Source: JAWXBK01 sp040878185
Lineage (GTDB): Bacteria > Pseudomonadota > Alphaproteobacteria > Dongiales > Dongiaceae
Assembly (NCBI GenBank): GCA_040878185.1
Contig: JBBDMS010000040.1
Span: 22,728 to 86,727 of the forward strand
Length of the DNA: 64,000 nt
Reading direction: 5' to 3'
Shown: one piece after another, positions 42,676-53,078 of the stretch
Numbering within the stretch: position 1 is the stretch's first letter
Layout: each line of letters begins with the position of its first letter
Translations under genes and position numbers: made by a program
Notes under the pieces: model-generated
What the model saw: only the letters and a program-made list of their open reading frames with translations
The model's database searches: none
What the model was told of the DNA's origin: nothing

Positions 42676-43566
42676 ATGACGCAGACGAGCTTCAGCGAGA
42701 CGAAATACTGGCTCCGGACGGCGCGCACGCTCTCCGAGGCGCTGCCCTATCTGCAGCGCTACAGCGGCAAGCGCTTCGTCATCAAATATGGCGGCCACGC
42801 GATGGTCGACGCCGAACTCGCCCGGGTTTTCGCGCAGGACATCGTGCTGCTGCGCCAGGTCGGCATCCAGCCGATCATCGTGCATGGCGGCGGCCCACAG
42901 ATCGGTCGCATGCTCGACCGGCTGGCGATCAAGAGCGAATTCATCGACGGGCTGCGCGTGACCGATGCAGCGACGATGGAGATCGTCGAGATGGTGCTGT
43001 GCGGCACCATCAACAAACAGATCGTATCCGCCATCAACGCCGAGGGCGGCCGCGCGGTCGGCCTCTCGGGCAAGGATGGCGGGCTCATGCTCGCGCGCAA
43101 GGAAATGATGATCAAGGACGGCAAGGAGATCGACCTCGGTCTGGTCGGCGAGCCGAGCGCCGTTTCGCCGCAGGCGCTGGAAGCGCTGGAATCGAACGGC
43201 ATGATCCCGGTCGTCGCACCGATCGCCTTCGGCCCATCGGGCGAAACCTACAACGTCAATGCCGACACGGCCGCCGGTGCGATCGCGGCCGCCTGCAAGG
43301 CCGCACGCCTTCTGATGCTGACCGACGTGCCCGGCGTCCTCGACCGCGACAAGCAGTTGCTGCCCGAGCTGACCGTCGATCAGGTCCATGCGCTCGTCAC
43401 CGAAGGCACGATTTCCGGCGGCATGATCCCGAAACTCGAAACCTGCGTCGAAGCTGTCGAGAACGGTGTCGATGCCGCCGTCATTCTCGATGGCCGCGTG
43501 CCGCACGCGCTGCTGCTGGAGATTTTCACCCCGCACGGCGTCGGTACGCTGGTACGCAAGGGCTGA
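42676..43566 (+). CDS. argB: Acetylglutamate kinase
   Basis: 296 residues from ATG 42676. FVIKYGGHAM (Lys and Gly-rich phosphate site), IIVHGGGPQIG, NADTAAGAIA and GGMIPKLETC are conserved. It phosphorylates N-acetylglutamate in arginine synthesis. Its place after engB is the usual alphaproteobacterial order. The frame extends upstream into engB, but family alignment fixes this start. Confidence 0.96.
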   Translation: MTQTSFSETKYWLRTARTLSEALPYLQRYSGKRFVIKYGGHAMVDAELARVFAQDIVLLRQVGIQPIIVHGGGPQIGRMLDRLAIKSEFIDGLRVTDAATMEIVEMVLCGTINKQIVSAINAEGGRAVGLSGKDGGLMLARKEMMIKDGKEIDLGLVGEPSAVSPQALEALESNGMIPVVAPIAFGPSGETYNVNADTAAGAIAAACKAARLLMLTDVPGVLDRDKQLLPELTVDQVHALVTEGTISGGMIPKLETCVEAVENGVDAAVILDGRVPHALLLEIFTPHGVGTLVRKG

Positions 43567-43579
43567 CGCTGCACCCGTC

Positions 43580-44299
43580 ATGGCCGATCACGTCGCCTTC
43601 GCGCATATCGAGGACTGGATCTTCGATCTCGACAACACGCTCTATCCGGCGTCCTGCCGGCTGTTCGACCAGGTCGACAAGCGCATCGGCACCTACATCT
43701 CGACCCTGCTGTCGCTCGACGAGATCGAGGCGCGCAAGATCCAGAAGCAGTATTTTCGCGATTACGGCACGACCCTGCGCGGGCTGATGACCCGCCACGA
43801 CGTCGATCCGCACGAGTTTCTGCATTTTGTGCATGCGATCGACCGCTCGCCGGTCGCCGCCAATCCCGGTCTCTGCGCGGCACTCGACGCGCTGCCCGGC
43901 CGCAAGTTCATCTTCACCAACGGTTCGGTCGCGCATGCCGAGGCGGTGCTCGAGCGGCTCGGCATCGGCGGCCGCTTCGCCGATATCTTCGATATCGTGG
44001 CGGCCGATTTCGAACCGAAGCCGCGCGAGGCGCCTTATCGCCGTATGGTCGAGCGCAACCGCATTGCCGCCCGGAACGCGGCGATGATCGACGATCTTCC
44101 GGTCAATCTCGTACCGGCGGCAGCGCTCGGCATGACCACGGTGCTGGTACGCACCGACAGTCAGTGGGCGCAGGAAGCGGCCGACGGCGAGCATGTGCAT
44201 CATGTGATCGACGATCTGGCCGACTGGCTCGCGACGCTCGTCGTCACCCTCAATCCGGCGCCCGGGCGCCCTACCGATCAACGTCCGACGGGAACCTGA
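43580..44299 (+). CDS. HAD-family pyrimidine 5'-nucleotidase-like phosphatase
   Basis: 239 residues from ATG 43580. HAD motifs: WIFDLDNTLYP (nucleophile Asp and acid Asp), FIFTNGS, then a Lys in FEPKPREAPY and IDDLPVNLVPA. The helical cap placement matches the SDT1/YjjG-like group that dephosphorylates pyrimidine nucleoside monophosphates. In Alphaproteobacteria this gene often sits between argB and dapD. ArgB ends 13 bases before it. Confidence 0.88.
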   Translation: MADHVAFAHIEDWIFDLDNTLYPASCRLFDQVDKRIGTYISTLLSLDEIEARKIQKQYFRDYGTTLRGLMTRHDVDPHEFLHFVHAIDRSPVAANPGLCAALDALPGRKFIFTNGSVAHAEAVLERLGIGGRFADIFDIVAADFEPKPREAPYRRMVERNRIAARNAAMIDDLPVNLVPAAALGMTTVLVRTDSQWAQEAADGEHVHHVIDDLADWLATLVVTLNPAPGRPTDQRPTGT

Positions 44300-44302
44300 T
44301 CC

Positions 44303-45889
44303 ATGCGCGATTTCCAGCAGCCTGGCCGCTCGGCCGCGATCGCCACCGGCGGCATGGCCGCAAGCTCGCACCCGCTGGCGACGCTGACAGCGATCGAGAT
44401 TTTGCGTTCCGGCGGCAATGCGATCGACGCCGCGGTCGCGGCCGGCGCGATGCTGGCCGTCGTCGAGCCGCATATGACCGGGATCGGCGGCGACTGCTTC
44501 GTGCTCTTTGCGCCGCGCGGCAGCGACAAGGTGATTGCGATGAACGGTTCGGGCCGTGCGCCGGCGGGCCTTACGCGCGAGCGCGTGCTCGCCGACGAGC
44601 CCGATGGCATCGGCCGCTTCAGCCCGCATTCGGTGAGCATACCCGGCGCGATCGACGCCTGGGCGCGGCTCGTGGCCGATCACGGCACGAAGGAACTCGG
44701 CACCCTGCTGCGCCCCGCGATCGAGGCAGCCGAGAACGGCTATCCGATCCTCGGTCGCGTCGCCGCCGACTGGGCGACGGAAACCGATCGGCTCTCGGCC
44801 GATGCCGATACGGCGCGGGTGTTCCTGCCGGGCGGTGCCGCACCGGCCGAAGGCGACATCCATCGTCAGCCGCAGCTTGCCGCAACCTTGCGCCGGGTGG
44901 CGAAAGAAGGCCGCGCGGGATTCTATGAAGGCGAGATTGCGGACACGATGGCGGCGCTCCTGCGCAGCCGCGGCGCCACGCACAGGGCCGAGGATTTTGC
45001 CGCCAACACACCCGACTATGTGACGCCGATTCGCACAAATTATTGCGGCGTCGATATCTATCAATGCCCGCCGAACACGCAGGGCATCACTGCGCTCGAG
45101 ATGATGAACATTCTCTCAGGCTACGATCTCGGCTCTCTCGATCCGCTGCATCCCGACTGGCTGCACCTCCAGATCGAAGCTGGCCGCCTCGCCTATCGCG
45201 ACCGCGATGGGTTCCTTGCCGATCCCGAGAAGGCGAAGCTGCCGATCGAACATTTGCTGTCGTCGGATTATGCCGCGTCCCTGCGCGCACTGATCCGGCT
45301 CGACCGCGCGATGACCGATCTGCCGCCGCCCGGCCGCATCGAACCGCACACCGTCTATCTCACGGTTGTCGACAAGGACCGCAACGCCGTCAGTTTCATC
45401 AACTCGCTGTTCGATCATTTCGGCAGCGGGATCTTCTGTCCGAAGACGGGCGTGATGTTCCAGAACCGGGCGACGTTGTTTTCGGTCGATCCCGATCACC
45501 CGAACTGCGTCGCGCCCGGCAAGCGCCCGTTCCACACCATCATCCCCGGCATGGCGGTCAAAGACGGCCGCACGATCATGTCGTTCGGCGTGATGGGCGG
45601 GCATTACCAGCCCTTCGGTCATGTGCATCTGGTGAGCTCGGTGTTCGGCTTCGGCCTCGACCCGCAGGCAGCGCTCGACCTGCCGCGCGTCAGCCATGAC
45701 GGCCTGGTGCTCGAGGCCGAGCGCGGCATACCGGAGGGTGCGCGGCGCGCGCTCGCGGCCAAGGGGCACGATGTCGTGGTGACCGATCATTCGCATGGCG
45801 GCGGCCAGGCGATCCGCATCGACTGGGACCGCGGCACACTCACCGGCGGTTCCGACCCGCGGAAGGATGGCTGCGCGATCGGGTATTGA
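44303..45889 (+). CDS. Gamma-glutamyltransferase-family protein, cytoplasmic form
   Basis: 528 residues, no signal peptide or lipobox, unlike the other family member at 31917. Ntn-hydrolase nucleophile Thr350 in EPHTVYLTVVD, and the oxyanion segment KRPFHTIIPGM replaces the usual RPxSSMxP. N-terminal GGMAASSHPLATLTAIEIL and GGNAIDAAVAA are conserved. This is the YwrD-like branch, whose substrates are poorly known; some act on other amides. It lies only 3 bases after the HAD gene and 110 before dapD, so it is co-transcribed with arginine and lysine genes. Function in that context is not clear. Confidence 0.88.
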   Translation: MRDFQQPGRSAAIATGGMAASSHPLATLTAIEILRSGGNAIDAAVAAGAMLAVVEPHMTGIGGDCFVLFAPRGSDKVIAMNGSGRAPAGLTRERVLADEPDGIGRFSPHSVSIPGAIDAWARLVADHGTKELGTLLRPAIEAAENGYPILGRVAADWATETDRLSADADTARVFLPGGAAPAEGDIHRQPQLAATLRRVAKEGRAGFYEGEIADTMAALLRSRGATHRAEDFAANTPDYVTPIRTNYCGVDIYQCPPNTQGITALEMMNILSGYDLGSLDPLHPDWLHLQIEAGRLAYRDRDGFLADPEKAKLPIEHLLSSDYAASLRALIRLDRAMTDLPPPGRIEPHTVYLTVVDKDRNAVSFINSLFDHFGSGIFCPKTGVMFQNRATLFSVDPDHPNCVAPGKRPFHTIIPGMAVKDGRTIMSFGVMGGHYQPFGHVHLVSSVFGFGLDPQAALDLPRVSHDGLVLEAERGIPEGARRALAAKGHDVVVTDHSHGGGQAIRIDWDRGTLTGGSDPRKDGCAIGY

Positions 45890-45999
45890 TCGCCGCAACG
45901 GGCCGTAAGGCCCGAAACCGCCGGCTGAATTGACACCGGCCAGACCCGCTTGCATTGTCGCCCCGCCGCTGTGACGAACAACGATCGGAGATCGCGCCG

Positions 46000-46863
46000 A
46001 TGAATCTCGGGGCGCTGGAAAAGACCATCGACGAAGCATGGGAAAACCGTACGTCGCTGACGCCGGCCACATCGGGCGACGTGCGCATGGCCGTCACCGC
46101 CGCGCTCGACGCACTCGATGCCGGCAAGGTTCGCGTCGCCGAAAAGATCGGCGGCGAATGGGTCACCCATCAGTGGCTCAAGAAGGCCGTGCTGCTCTCG
46201 TTCCGGCTGACCGATTCGGTGCCGATTCCCGGCGGCGGCGACTATGACGGTTTCGACCGCGGGCCGGCCGGCTGGTACGACAAGGTGCCGTCGAAATTTG
46301 CCGGCTGGGGCGACAATCGCTTCCGCGATGCCGGCTTTCGCGCCGTGCCCGGCTGCATCGTGCGCCAGTCGGCCTATGTCGCGCCCGGCGTCATCCTGAT
46401 GCCGAGCTTCGTCAATGTCGGCGCCTATGTCGACAGCGGCACGATGGTCGATACCTGGGTGACGGTCGGTTCCTGTGCGCAGGTCGGCAAGAATTGCCAC
46501 ATCTCGGGCGGCGTCGGCCTCGGCGGCGTGCTCGAACCGATTCAGGCCGGCCCGGTCATCATCGAGGACAATTGTTTCATCGGCGCGCGCTCCGAAATCG
46601 TCGAGGGCGTCGTCGTGGGCGAGGGTTCGGTCATCGCGATGGGCGTGTTCATCACCGCTTCGACCAAGATCGTCGACCGCGCGACGGGCGAGGTTCATAT
46701 CGGCCGCGTACCGCCTTACTCCGTCGTCGTCTCGGGCGCCATGCCCGGCAAGAACCTGCCGAACGGTTCGCCGGGTCCGTCGCTCTATTGCGCCGTGATC
46801 GTCAAACGCGTCGACGAGAAGACCCGCGCCAAGACATCGATCAACGAATTGCTGCGGGACTGA
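46000..46863 (+). CDS. dapD: Tetrahydrodipicolinate N-succinyltransferase
   Basis: 287 residues. An N-terminal helical part, then a left-handed beta-helix of hexapeptide repeats (VILMPSFVNVGAYVDSGTMVDT, then CHISGGVGLGGVLEP), the DapD signature. Succinylates tetrahydrodipicolinate in the succinylase branch of lysine and meso-DAP synthesis. CGGAG is 9 bases before the ATG. dapE follows after 4 bases. Confidence 0.97.
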   Translation: MNLGALEKTIDEAWENRTSLTPATSGDVRMAVTAALDALDAGKVRVAEKIGGEWVTHQWLKKAVLLSFRLTDSVPIPGGGDYDGFDRGPAGWYDKVPSKFAGWGDNRFRDAGFRAVPGCIVRQSAYVAPGVILMPSFVNVGAYVDSGTMVDTWVTVGSCAQVGKNCHISGGVGLGGVLEPIQAGPVIIEDNCFIGARSEIVEGVVVGEGSVIAMGVFITASTKIVDRATGEVHIGRVPPYSVVVSGAMPGKNLPNGSPGPSLYCAVIVKRVDEKTRAKTSINELLRD

Positions 46864-46867
46864 TGCC

Positions 46868-48058
46868 ATGGCCGGCAGCGCCATCGATCCGGTTGCGCTG
46901 GCCAGCGATCTGATCCGCTGCCCGAGCGTGACGCCGAAGGAAGCTGGTGCGCTCGGCATTCTCGAGCAGGCGCTCGAACCGCTCGGCTTTCGCTGCCGGC
47001 GCATGCCGTTCGAAAGCGAGGGAAGCCCGCGGGTCGACAATCTCTTTGCGGTGCACGGCTCGGCCAATGGCCGCCATCTCTGCTTTGCCGGCCATACCGA
47101 TGTCGTGCCGCCCGGTGCGGTCGCCGACTGGCGGCAGGATCCGTTCCGGCCGACGATCGCCGACGGCCAGCTCTGGGGCCGCGGCGCCGCCGACATGAAG
47201 GGGGCGATCGCCTGTTTCGCGGCGGCGGCCTCGCGTTTCCTGCTGCGGCAGAACGATACCTTCGTCGGCCGCATCAGCTTTCTCATCACCGGGGACGAGG
47301 AAGGCCCGTCGGTCAACGGCACCAGGCGCATGCTCGAAACGCTGGCTGCCGAAGGCGAACGGTTCGATGCCTGCGTCGTCGGCGAGCCGACCAATCCCGA
47401 ACGCATCGGCGAGATGATCAAGATCGGTCGCCGCGGTTCGCTGACCGGCTATCTGACGGTGCATGGCGTGCAGGGCCATTCCGCCTACCCGCATCGCGCC
47501 GACAATCCCGTCCACCGTCTGCTTCGGATGCTCGGCCGCGCGATCGAAACGCCGCTCGATAGGGGGTCCGATCATTTCGAGGCCTCGACGTTTCAGATCT
47601 CGACCGTCGATGTCGGCAACCCGGCTAGCAATGTGATTCCGGCGGCCGCGCACGCGACCTTCAATATCCGGTTCAACGATCGCCACACGCGCGCCGGCCT
47701 CGAGCAGCTTCTGCGCACCTTGTTCGACGAGGAGGGCGCGCGCTACGAGATACGGTTCGCCGGCCATGGCGACGCATTCCTGACGCCGCCAGGCGAATTC
47801 TCCGCGATGCTGACCGATGCGGTACGCACGGTGACCGGGATCGAGCCGCAGCTCTCTACGACCGGCGGCACCTCCGATGCGCGCTTCATCAAGGATTACT
47901 GCCCGGTCGCCGAATTCGGCATGACCGGCCAGACCATGCATCAGGTGGATGAGCGCGTACCGCTCGCCGATCTTGCCGCGCTGACACAGATCTATGAGGC
48001 GCTGCTCAACCGGTTCTTCGCGGATTCGGCGCCCGGCGCGCCGCCGCAGCGATGCTGA
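46868..48058 (+). CDS. dapE: Succinyl-diaminopimelate desuccinylase
   Basis: 396 residues. Di-zinc peptidase M20 fold: His76 and Asp78 in FAGHTDVVPPG, Asp109 in GRGAADMKGA, Glu144-Glu145 in TGDEEGP, and a dimerisation lid in the middle. Cleaves N-succinyl-LL-DAP to LL-DAP. Two codons of its 3' end overlap the next gene. Forms one operon with dapD. Confidence 0.97.
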   Translation: MAGSAIDPVALASDLIRCPSVTPKEAGALGILEQALEPLGFRCRRMPFESEGSPRVDNLFAVHGSANGRHLCFAGHTDVVPPGAVADWRQDPFRPTIADGQLWGRGAADMKGAIACFAAAASRFLLRQNDTFVGRISFLITGDEEGPSVNGTRRMLETLAAEGERFDACVVGEPTNPERIGEMIKIGRRGSLTGYLTVHGVQGHSAYPHRADNPVHRLLRMLGRAIETPLDRGSDHFEASTFQISTVDVGNPASNVIPAAAHATFNIRFNDRHTRAGLEQLLRTLFDEEGARYEIRFAGHGDAFLTPPGEFSAMLTDAVRTVTGIEPQLSTTGGTSDARFIKDYCPVAEFGMTGQTMHQVDERVPLADLAALTQIYEALLNRFFADSAPGAPPQRC

Positions 48059-48618
48059 CCGGATCGGAGATCGTTCGTTCGGTTTATGGCATGTGGCGCC
48101 TTGCGCGCCTCGACACCATCGGCCTGCAATGGCTCGATCGCTCGCCGGACGGATTCTGGCGATCGTTCCGGCTCGCCGCCCTGCTGCTGCCCGCCTTCGC
48201 GCTGCATGTCTATTTCGACCTGTCGGACAGCGCGATCACCGCGTCGCTGCCGCGCATCCTCGCAATCCAAGGCATCTATTACATCGTCGCCTGGACGGCG
48301 TTCCCGGTGCTGATGCATCCGATCGCCGTCGCCCTCGGCCGCGAGGAACGCTATATCGGCTACATCGTCGCGCTCAACTGGTCGCAGGTCATCCAGTATG
48401 GCGTGCTGCTGCCGGTCGAGACGCTGATCTTTCTCGGCAATGGCGGCGGAATCGGCGCGTTTCTGGGCGTCGTCGTCTTCTTCGCCCTCAGCGTCTATCT
48501 CTGGTTCATCGCGAAGACCGCGCTCGATATCCACGGCACCACAGCGGCCGGCCTTGTCGTGCTCGATATCCTGATCTCGCAGGTGAATTATCTGTCGGCC
48601 CGCGCGATGCTCGCCTGA
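48052..48618 (+). CDS. Conserved multi-pass membrane protein after dapE
   Basis: 188 residues with about five hydrophobic helices (e.g. LAALLLPAFALHVYF, YYIVAWTAFPVLMHPI, FLGVVVFFALSVYLWF). No catalytic motif visible. A polytopic protein of this kind is commonly found beside dapE in Alphaproteobacteria, but I know no function. ATG overlaps the dapE stop by 7 bases, so it is co-translated. Converges with truA, with 11 bases between the stops. Confidence 0.75.
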   Translation: MLTGSEIVRSVYGMWRLARLDTIGLQWLDRSPDGFWRSFRLAALLLPAFALHVYFDLSDSAITASLPRILAIQGIYYIVAWTAFPVLMHPIAVALGREERYIGYIVALNWSQVIQYGVLLPVETLIFLGNGGGIGAFLGVVVFFALSVYLWFIAKTALDIHGTTAAGLVVLDILISQVNYLSARAMLA

Positions 48619-48629
48619 GCCGCCCTCGC

Positions 48630-49367
48630 TCAGTAATCGACCCGGACGAGATAGAGACCATCCGGCGGCGCGGTCGGCCCCGCCTTCGCCCGGTCGCGCG
48701 CTTCGAGGGCCCGCGTCACGTCATCCGCATCCCATTTGCCGTCGCCGACCAGCCGCAGCGTGCCGACGAGATTGCGCACCTGATGATGCAGGAACGAGCG
48801 CGCCTCGGCCGCGACGACGATCTCGTCGCCGGCGCGCGTTACGGTCAGCCGGTCGAGCGTCTTCACCGGCGAGGCCGCCTGGCAGATCGAGGAGCGGAAC
48901 GAGGTAAAATCGTGGTTGCCGACGAGGCGCTGCGCCGCCTCGTGCATGGCCTCCGCATCGAGCGGATGAACGAGATGCCAGGCGCGGCCGAAATCGAGCG
49001 CCAGCGGCGCGCGGCGATTGGCGATGCGGTAGCGATAGGCGCGGCCGATCGCGGAAAACCGGGCATGGAAATCCCCGTCGACCGCATCGGCCGACAGAAC
49101 CACGATCGGCGCCGGCTTCAGGTGAAAGTTCAGCGCATCGCGGACCGTGGCGCCCGTCGCCTCGCGCGCGATGTCGACATGCGCGACCTGGCCGGTCGCA
49201 TGCACCCCGGCATCGGTGCGGCCGGCACCGAAACTGACGACGCGCTCGCCACAGAACGCCTGGATCGCGTCTTCGAGCGCGGCCTGGACCGACGGGCCAT
49301 TGTCCTGCCGCTGCCAACCGACGAACGGCCCGCCGTCATATTCGAGCGTCAGCTTCCAGCGCCTCAT
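48630..49367 (-). CDS. truA: tRNA pseudouridine(38-40) synthase
   Basis: 245 residues from ATG 49367. Catalytic Asp52 in GAGRTDAGVHATGQVAH, and RSFLHHQVRNLVGTL in the C-terminal half. Makes pseudouridine at positions 38-40 of tRNA. The start overlaps the fmt stop (ATGA); a longer open frame up to 49541 lies wholly inside fmt and is rejected. Confidence 0.96.
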   Translation of the reverse strand: MRRWKLTLEYDGGPFVGWQRQDNGPSVQAALEDAIQAFCGERVVSFGAGRTDAGVHATGQVAHVDIAREATGATVRDALNFHLKPAPIVVLSADAVDGDFHARFSAIGRAYRYRIANRRAPLALDFGRAWHLVHPLDAEAMHEAAQRLVGNHDFTSFRSSICQAASPVKTLDRLTVTRAGDEIVVAAEARSFLHHQVRNLVGTLRLVGDGKWDADDVTRALEARDRAKAGPTAPPDGLYLVRVDY

Positions 49368-50296
49368 GCGAGATGCACCGGGGCCGCGAGCCGCAGGCCA
49401 TTGGCGAATTCGACCGCGCCCATCGCCCGCCCGCCGGCGCGCTGCAATTCGAGCAACGCCAGTATCTTGCCGTCGCCGCAGCGCACCGTCAGATCGGGCA
49501 GCATGGTGCCGACCGGGCCTTTGATTTCTCCGGGCCGGCATTCGGCGCGCAAAACGCGCACGCGCTTGCCCTCCCAGTCGAACCAGGCGCCGGGCGCCGG
49601 GCTGAACGCGCGCACCTGACGTTCGAGCAGGGCCGCGGGCTGCACCCAGTCGAGCCTCGTTTCGGCGCGCTGGATCTTGAGCGCATAGCAGACACCGGTG
49701 TCCGGCTGCGGAAGAGCCGGCAACCGGCCGGCGGCAAGGCCGTCGAGCGCCTCGACGATCATCGCGGCACCCAGTGCCGCGAGCCGGTCATGCAGCGCAC
49801 CGGCATTGTCGTCACGCCCGATCGGCACCGCGCGGCGCAGCAGCATCGGGCCGGTATCGAGCCCTTCGTCCATGCGCATGATCGTGACGCCGGTCTCGCG
49901 ATCGCCGGCGAGGATCGCACGCTGGATCGGTGCGGCACCGCGCCAGCGCGGCAGCAGCGAACCGTGGATGTTGAGACAGCCAAGCCGCGGCGCGTCGAGA
50001 AACGGCGCCGGCAGGATCAGCCCGTAGGCCACGACAACCGCCGCATCGAGCGCGAGCGCATGGAAGGCGGCGATCTCGCCGGGATCGCGCAGCCAGGTCG
50101 GGTGTCGCACCTCAAGCCCCTGTTCGCCGGCGGCGCGGGCAACCGCCGATGGCCGTTCCTTCTGGCCCCGCTCGGCCGGCCGCGGCGGCTGGGTATAGAC
50201 CGCTGCGATCTCGTGCCCGGCCGCGCGCAACGACGCGAGCGCCGGCAGCGCGAAATCGGGTGTGGCCATGAAGGCGAGGCGCAAAAGCTGCGTCAT
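49364..50296 (-). CDS. fmt: Methionyl-tRNA formyltransferase
   Basis: 310 residues from ATG 50296 (a GTG at 50317 is possible). AFMATPDFALPAL at the N-terminus, the catalytic region NIHGSLLPRWRGAAPIQRAI (usual NVHASLLP, so Ala to Gly here) and the C-terminal Fmt_C domain. Formylates initiator Met-tRNA with 10-formyl-THF. Operon with truA, and def lies 76 bases upstream on the same strand, the usual def-fmt-truA order. Confidence 0.96.
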   Translation of the reverse strand: MTQLLRLAFMATPDFALPALASLRAAGHEIAAVYTQPPRPAERGQKERPSAVARAAGEQGLEVRHPTWLRDPGEIAAFHALALDAAVVVAYGLILPAPFLDAPRLGCLNIHGSLLPRWRGAAPIQRAILAGDRETGVTIMRMDEGLDTGPMLLRRAVPIGRDDNAGALHDRLAALGAAMIVEALDGLAAGRLPALPQPDTGVCYALKIQRAETRLDWVQPAALLERQVRAFSPAPGAWFDWEGKRVRVLRAECRPGEIKGPVGTMLPDLTVRCGDGKILALLELQRAGGRAMGAVEFANGLRLAAPVHLA

Positions 50297-50372
50297 GATG
50301 CCCGTTGTAGCCGCCACGTCCGGTTCCGGCCAGAGCCGGCGGACGATGTGCGGATCGCGCGGCTTCGGGTGG

Positions 50373-50924
50373 CTAGAGGCGCAGCAGGGCGTCTTCCGAC
50401 TTCACCGGCGCGCCCTCTTCCTTCTTCATTTTGATCAGCTTGCGCAGAATGATATTGCGCTTGAGCGCCGAGATGTGATCGATGAACAGGATGCCGTCGA
50501 GATGATCCATCTCGTGCTGGATGCAGGTCGCCAGCAGCCCGTCGGCCGCGAGTTCGCGCAGCTCGTCGTTCTCGTCGATATAGCGCACCCGGATCGCGAC
50601 CGGCCGCGCCACGTCGGCATAGTGCTCCGGGACCGAGAGGCAGCCTTCGTTGTAGCTGGCATCCTCGTCGGAGACCCAGGCCAGTTCCGGATTGGCCATC
50701 CGCAAAGGCTGCGGTTCGCCCTCTTCGCCCGACGCCATATCGAGCACGATGACGCGCTTCAGGACGCCGACCTGCGGTGCGGCCAGCCCGATGCCGGGCG
50801 CCGCGTACATCGTCTCCAGCATGTCGTCCATGAGCTGACGCGTTTCCGCGTCGACCCGCTCGACGGGCTTTGCCTTGCGTTTCAGGCGCGGATCGGGCGC
50901 CACGATGATCGGAAGAAGGGCCAT
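50373..50924 (-). CDS. def: Peptide deformylase
   Basis: 183 residues. All three motifs are intact: GIGLAAPQVG (44-53), EGCLSVP with metal ligand Cys95, and QHEMDHLDG with His137, Glu138 and His141. Removes the N-formyl group from new proteins. The C-terminal Lys-rich helix (ILRKLIKMKKEE) is a normal ribosome-contacting tail. Divergent from rmuC. Confidence 0.97.
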   Translation of the reverse strand: MALLPIIVAPDPRLKRKAKPVERVDAETRQLMDDMLETMYAAPGIGLAAPQVGVLKRVIVLDMASGEEGEPQPLRMANPELAWVSDEDASYNEGCLSVPEHYADVARPVAIRVRYIDENDELRELAADGLLATCIQHEMDHLDGILFIDHISALKRNIILRKLIKMKKEEGAPVKSEDALLRL

Positions 50925-51008
50925 GACCGGCTCTAGGTATGGGTGGCCGCGAGCGCCGTCAAGCGGCGCGATTTCCGCCTCATACCCCCCATGCTAGGGT
51001 TGCATGGA

Positions 51009-52070
51009 ATGGACGAATCAACCGTTGTTCTCCTCTCCCTCATGGCGGTGGTGGCGATCGTTGCGATCGTCGCCGGCTTCCTGCTGGCGCGGCGCAATAC
51101 GGGCGGCGGCGAGGCGATCGCCCGGCTCGAGGGCCATCTTGCCCAGCTCGGCCAGGACAACGCCGAGCTCCGGCGCAATCTTGACGCCGGCCTCGCCGGC
51201 ATGAGCACGCGCATCGGCGAGACGCTGCACCTGCAGAGCGAGCGGACGCATGTGTCGCTGACCGGGCTGATGGCGCGGCTCGCCGTCATCGACCAGGCGC
51301 AGGCGAACATCAAGGAACTGTCGGGCCATGTGGTCGGCCTGCAGGACGTGCTGTCGAACAAGCAGGCACGCGGCGCCTTCGGCGAATCGCAGCTTGCCGA
51401 CATTTTGCGCGACGCCCTGCCGAACAATGCCTACGGGCTGCAGGTGACGCTTGGCAATGGCAGCCGCGCCGACTGCGTGATCCATTTGCCCAATCCGCCG
51501 GGGCCGATCGCGATCGACGCCAAGTTTCCGCTCGAGGGTTTCCGCCAGCTCATGGCCGCCGAGGACGACGCGGGCCGCCTGGTCGCGAACCGCGCTTTCT
51601 CGGTCGCGGTGCGCAAGCATGTCGTCGACATATCCGAGAAGTATATCCTGCCCGGCGAGACCGGCGACTGGGCGCTGATGTTCCTGCCGAGCGAACGGGT
51701 CTATGCCGAGCTGCACGCGAATTTCTCAAACGTGGTCGAGGAGGCGCAGCGCCGCCGTGTCGGCATCGTCTCGCCGGCGACGATGATGGCTTTGGTGACG
51801 ACGATCCGCGCCGTGCTGCGCGATGTGCAGATGCGCGAGCATGCCGCCGTCATCCAGCAACATGTGGCATCGATGGTCGACGATGTGCGCCGGCTCGACG
51901 AGCGGGCCGAGGCCTTGCAGAAGCATTTTTCACAGACCGCCCGCGACGTCGATCAGATCCGGATTTCGACCGGAAAGATCGTCGGCCGCACCGAGAAAAT
52001 CGCCGAGGTGGATATGGCAGAGCAGGCCGACGCGCCGGCTCTCGCCGCACCGCCCGGCCAGGGTCGATAG
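51009..52070 (+). CDS. rmuC: RmuC-family DNA recombination protein
   Basis: 353 residues from ATG 51009. N-terminal membrane helix (TVVLLSLMAVVAIVAIVAGFLL), a coiled-coil region (about 35-110), then the RmuC nuclease-like domain with NKQARGAFGESQLADIL, AIDAKFPLEGF and EKYILPGETGDWALMFLPSERVYAE. RmuC limits recombination at short inverted repeats. The frame is open from 50943, but the helix begins naturally at this ATG. The stomatin/NfeD pair follows 24 bases later. Confidence 0.93.
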   Translation: MDESTVVLLSLMAVVAIVAIVAGFLLARRNTGGGEAIARLEGHLAQLGQDNAELRRNLDAGLAGMSTRIGETLHLQSERTHVSLTGLMARLAVIDQAQANIKELSGHVVGLQDVLSNKQARGAFGESQLADILRDALPNNAYGLQVTLGNGSRADCVIHLPNPPGPIAIDAKFPLEGFRQLMAAEDDAGRLVANRAFSVAVRKHVVDISEKYILPGETGDWALMFLPSERVYAELHANFSNVVEEAQRRRVGIVSPATMMALVTTIRAVLRDVQMREHAAVIQQHVASMVDDVRRLDERAEALQKHFSQTARDVDQIRISTGKIVGRTEKIAEVDMAEQADAPALAAPPGQGR

Positions 52071-52094
52071 AACCCGCTTCAGGGAGCAACGAGG

Positions 52095-53074
<980 letters not shown>

Positions 53075-53078
<4 letters not shown>

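Noticed and set aside
45899..45914. Hairpin CGGGCC-GTAA-GGCCCG after the second gamma-glutamyltransferase
   Set aside because: Only a six-base stem and no T-run; not enough to call a terminator in GC-rich DNA.
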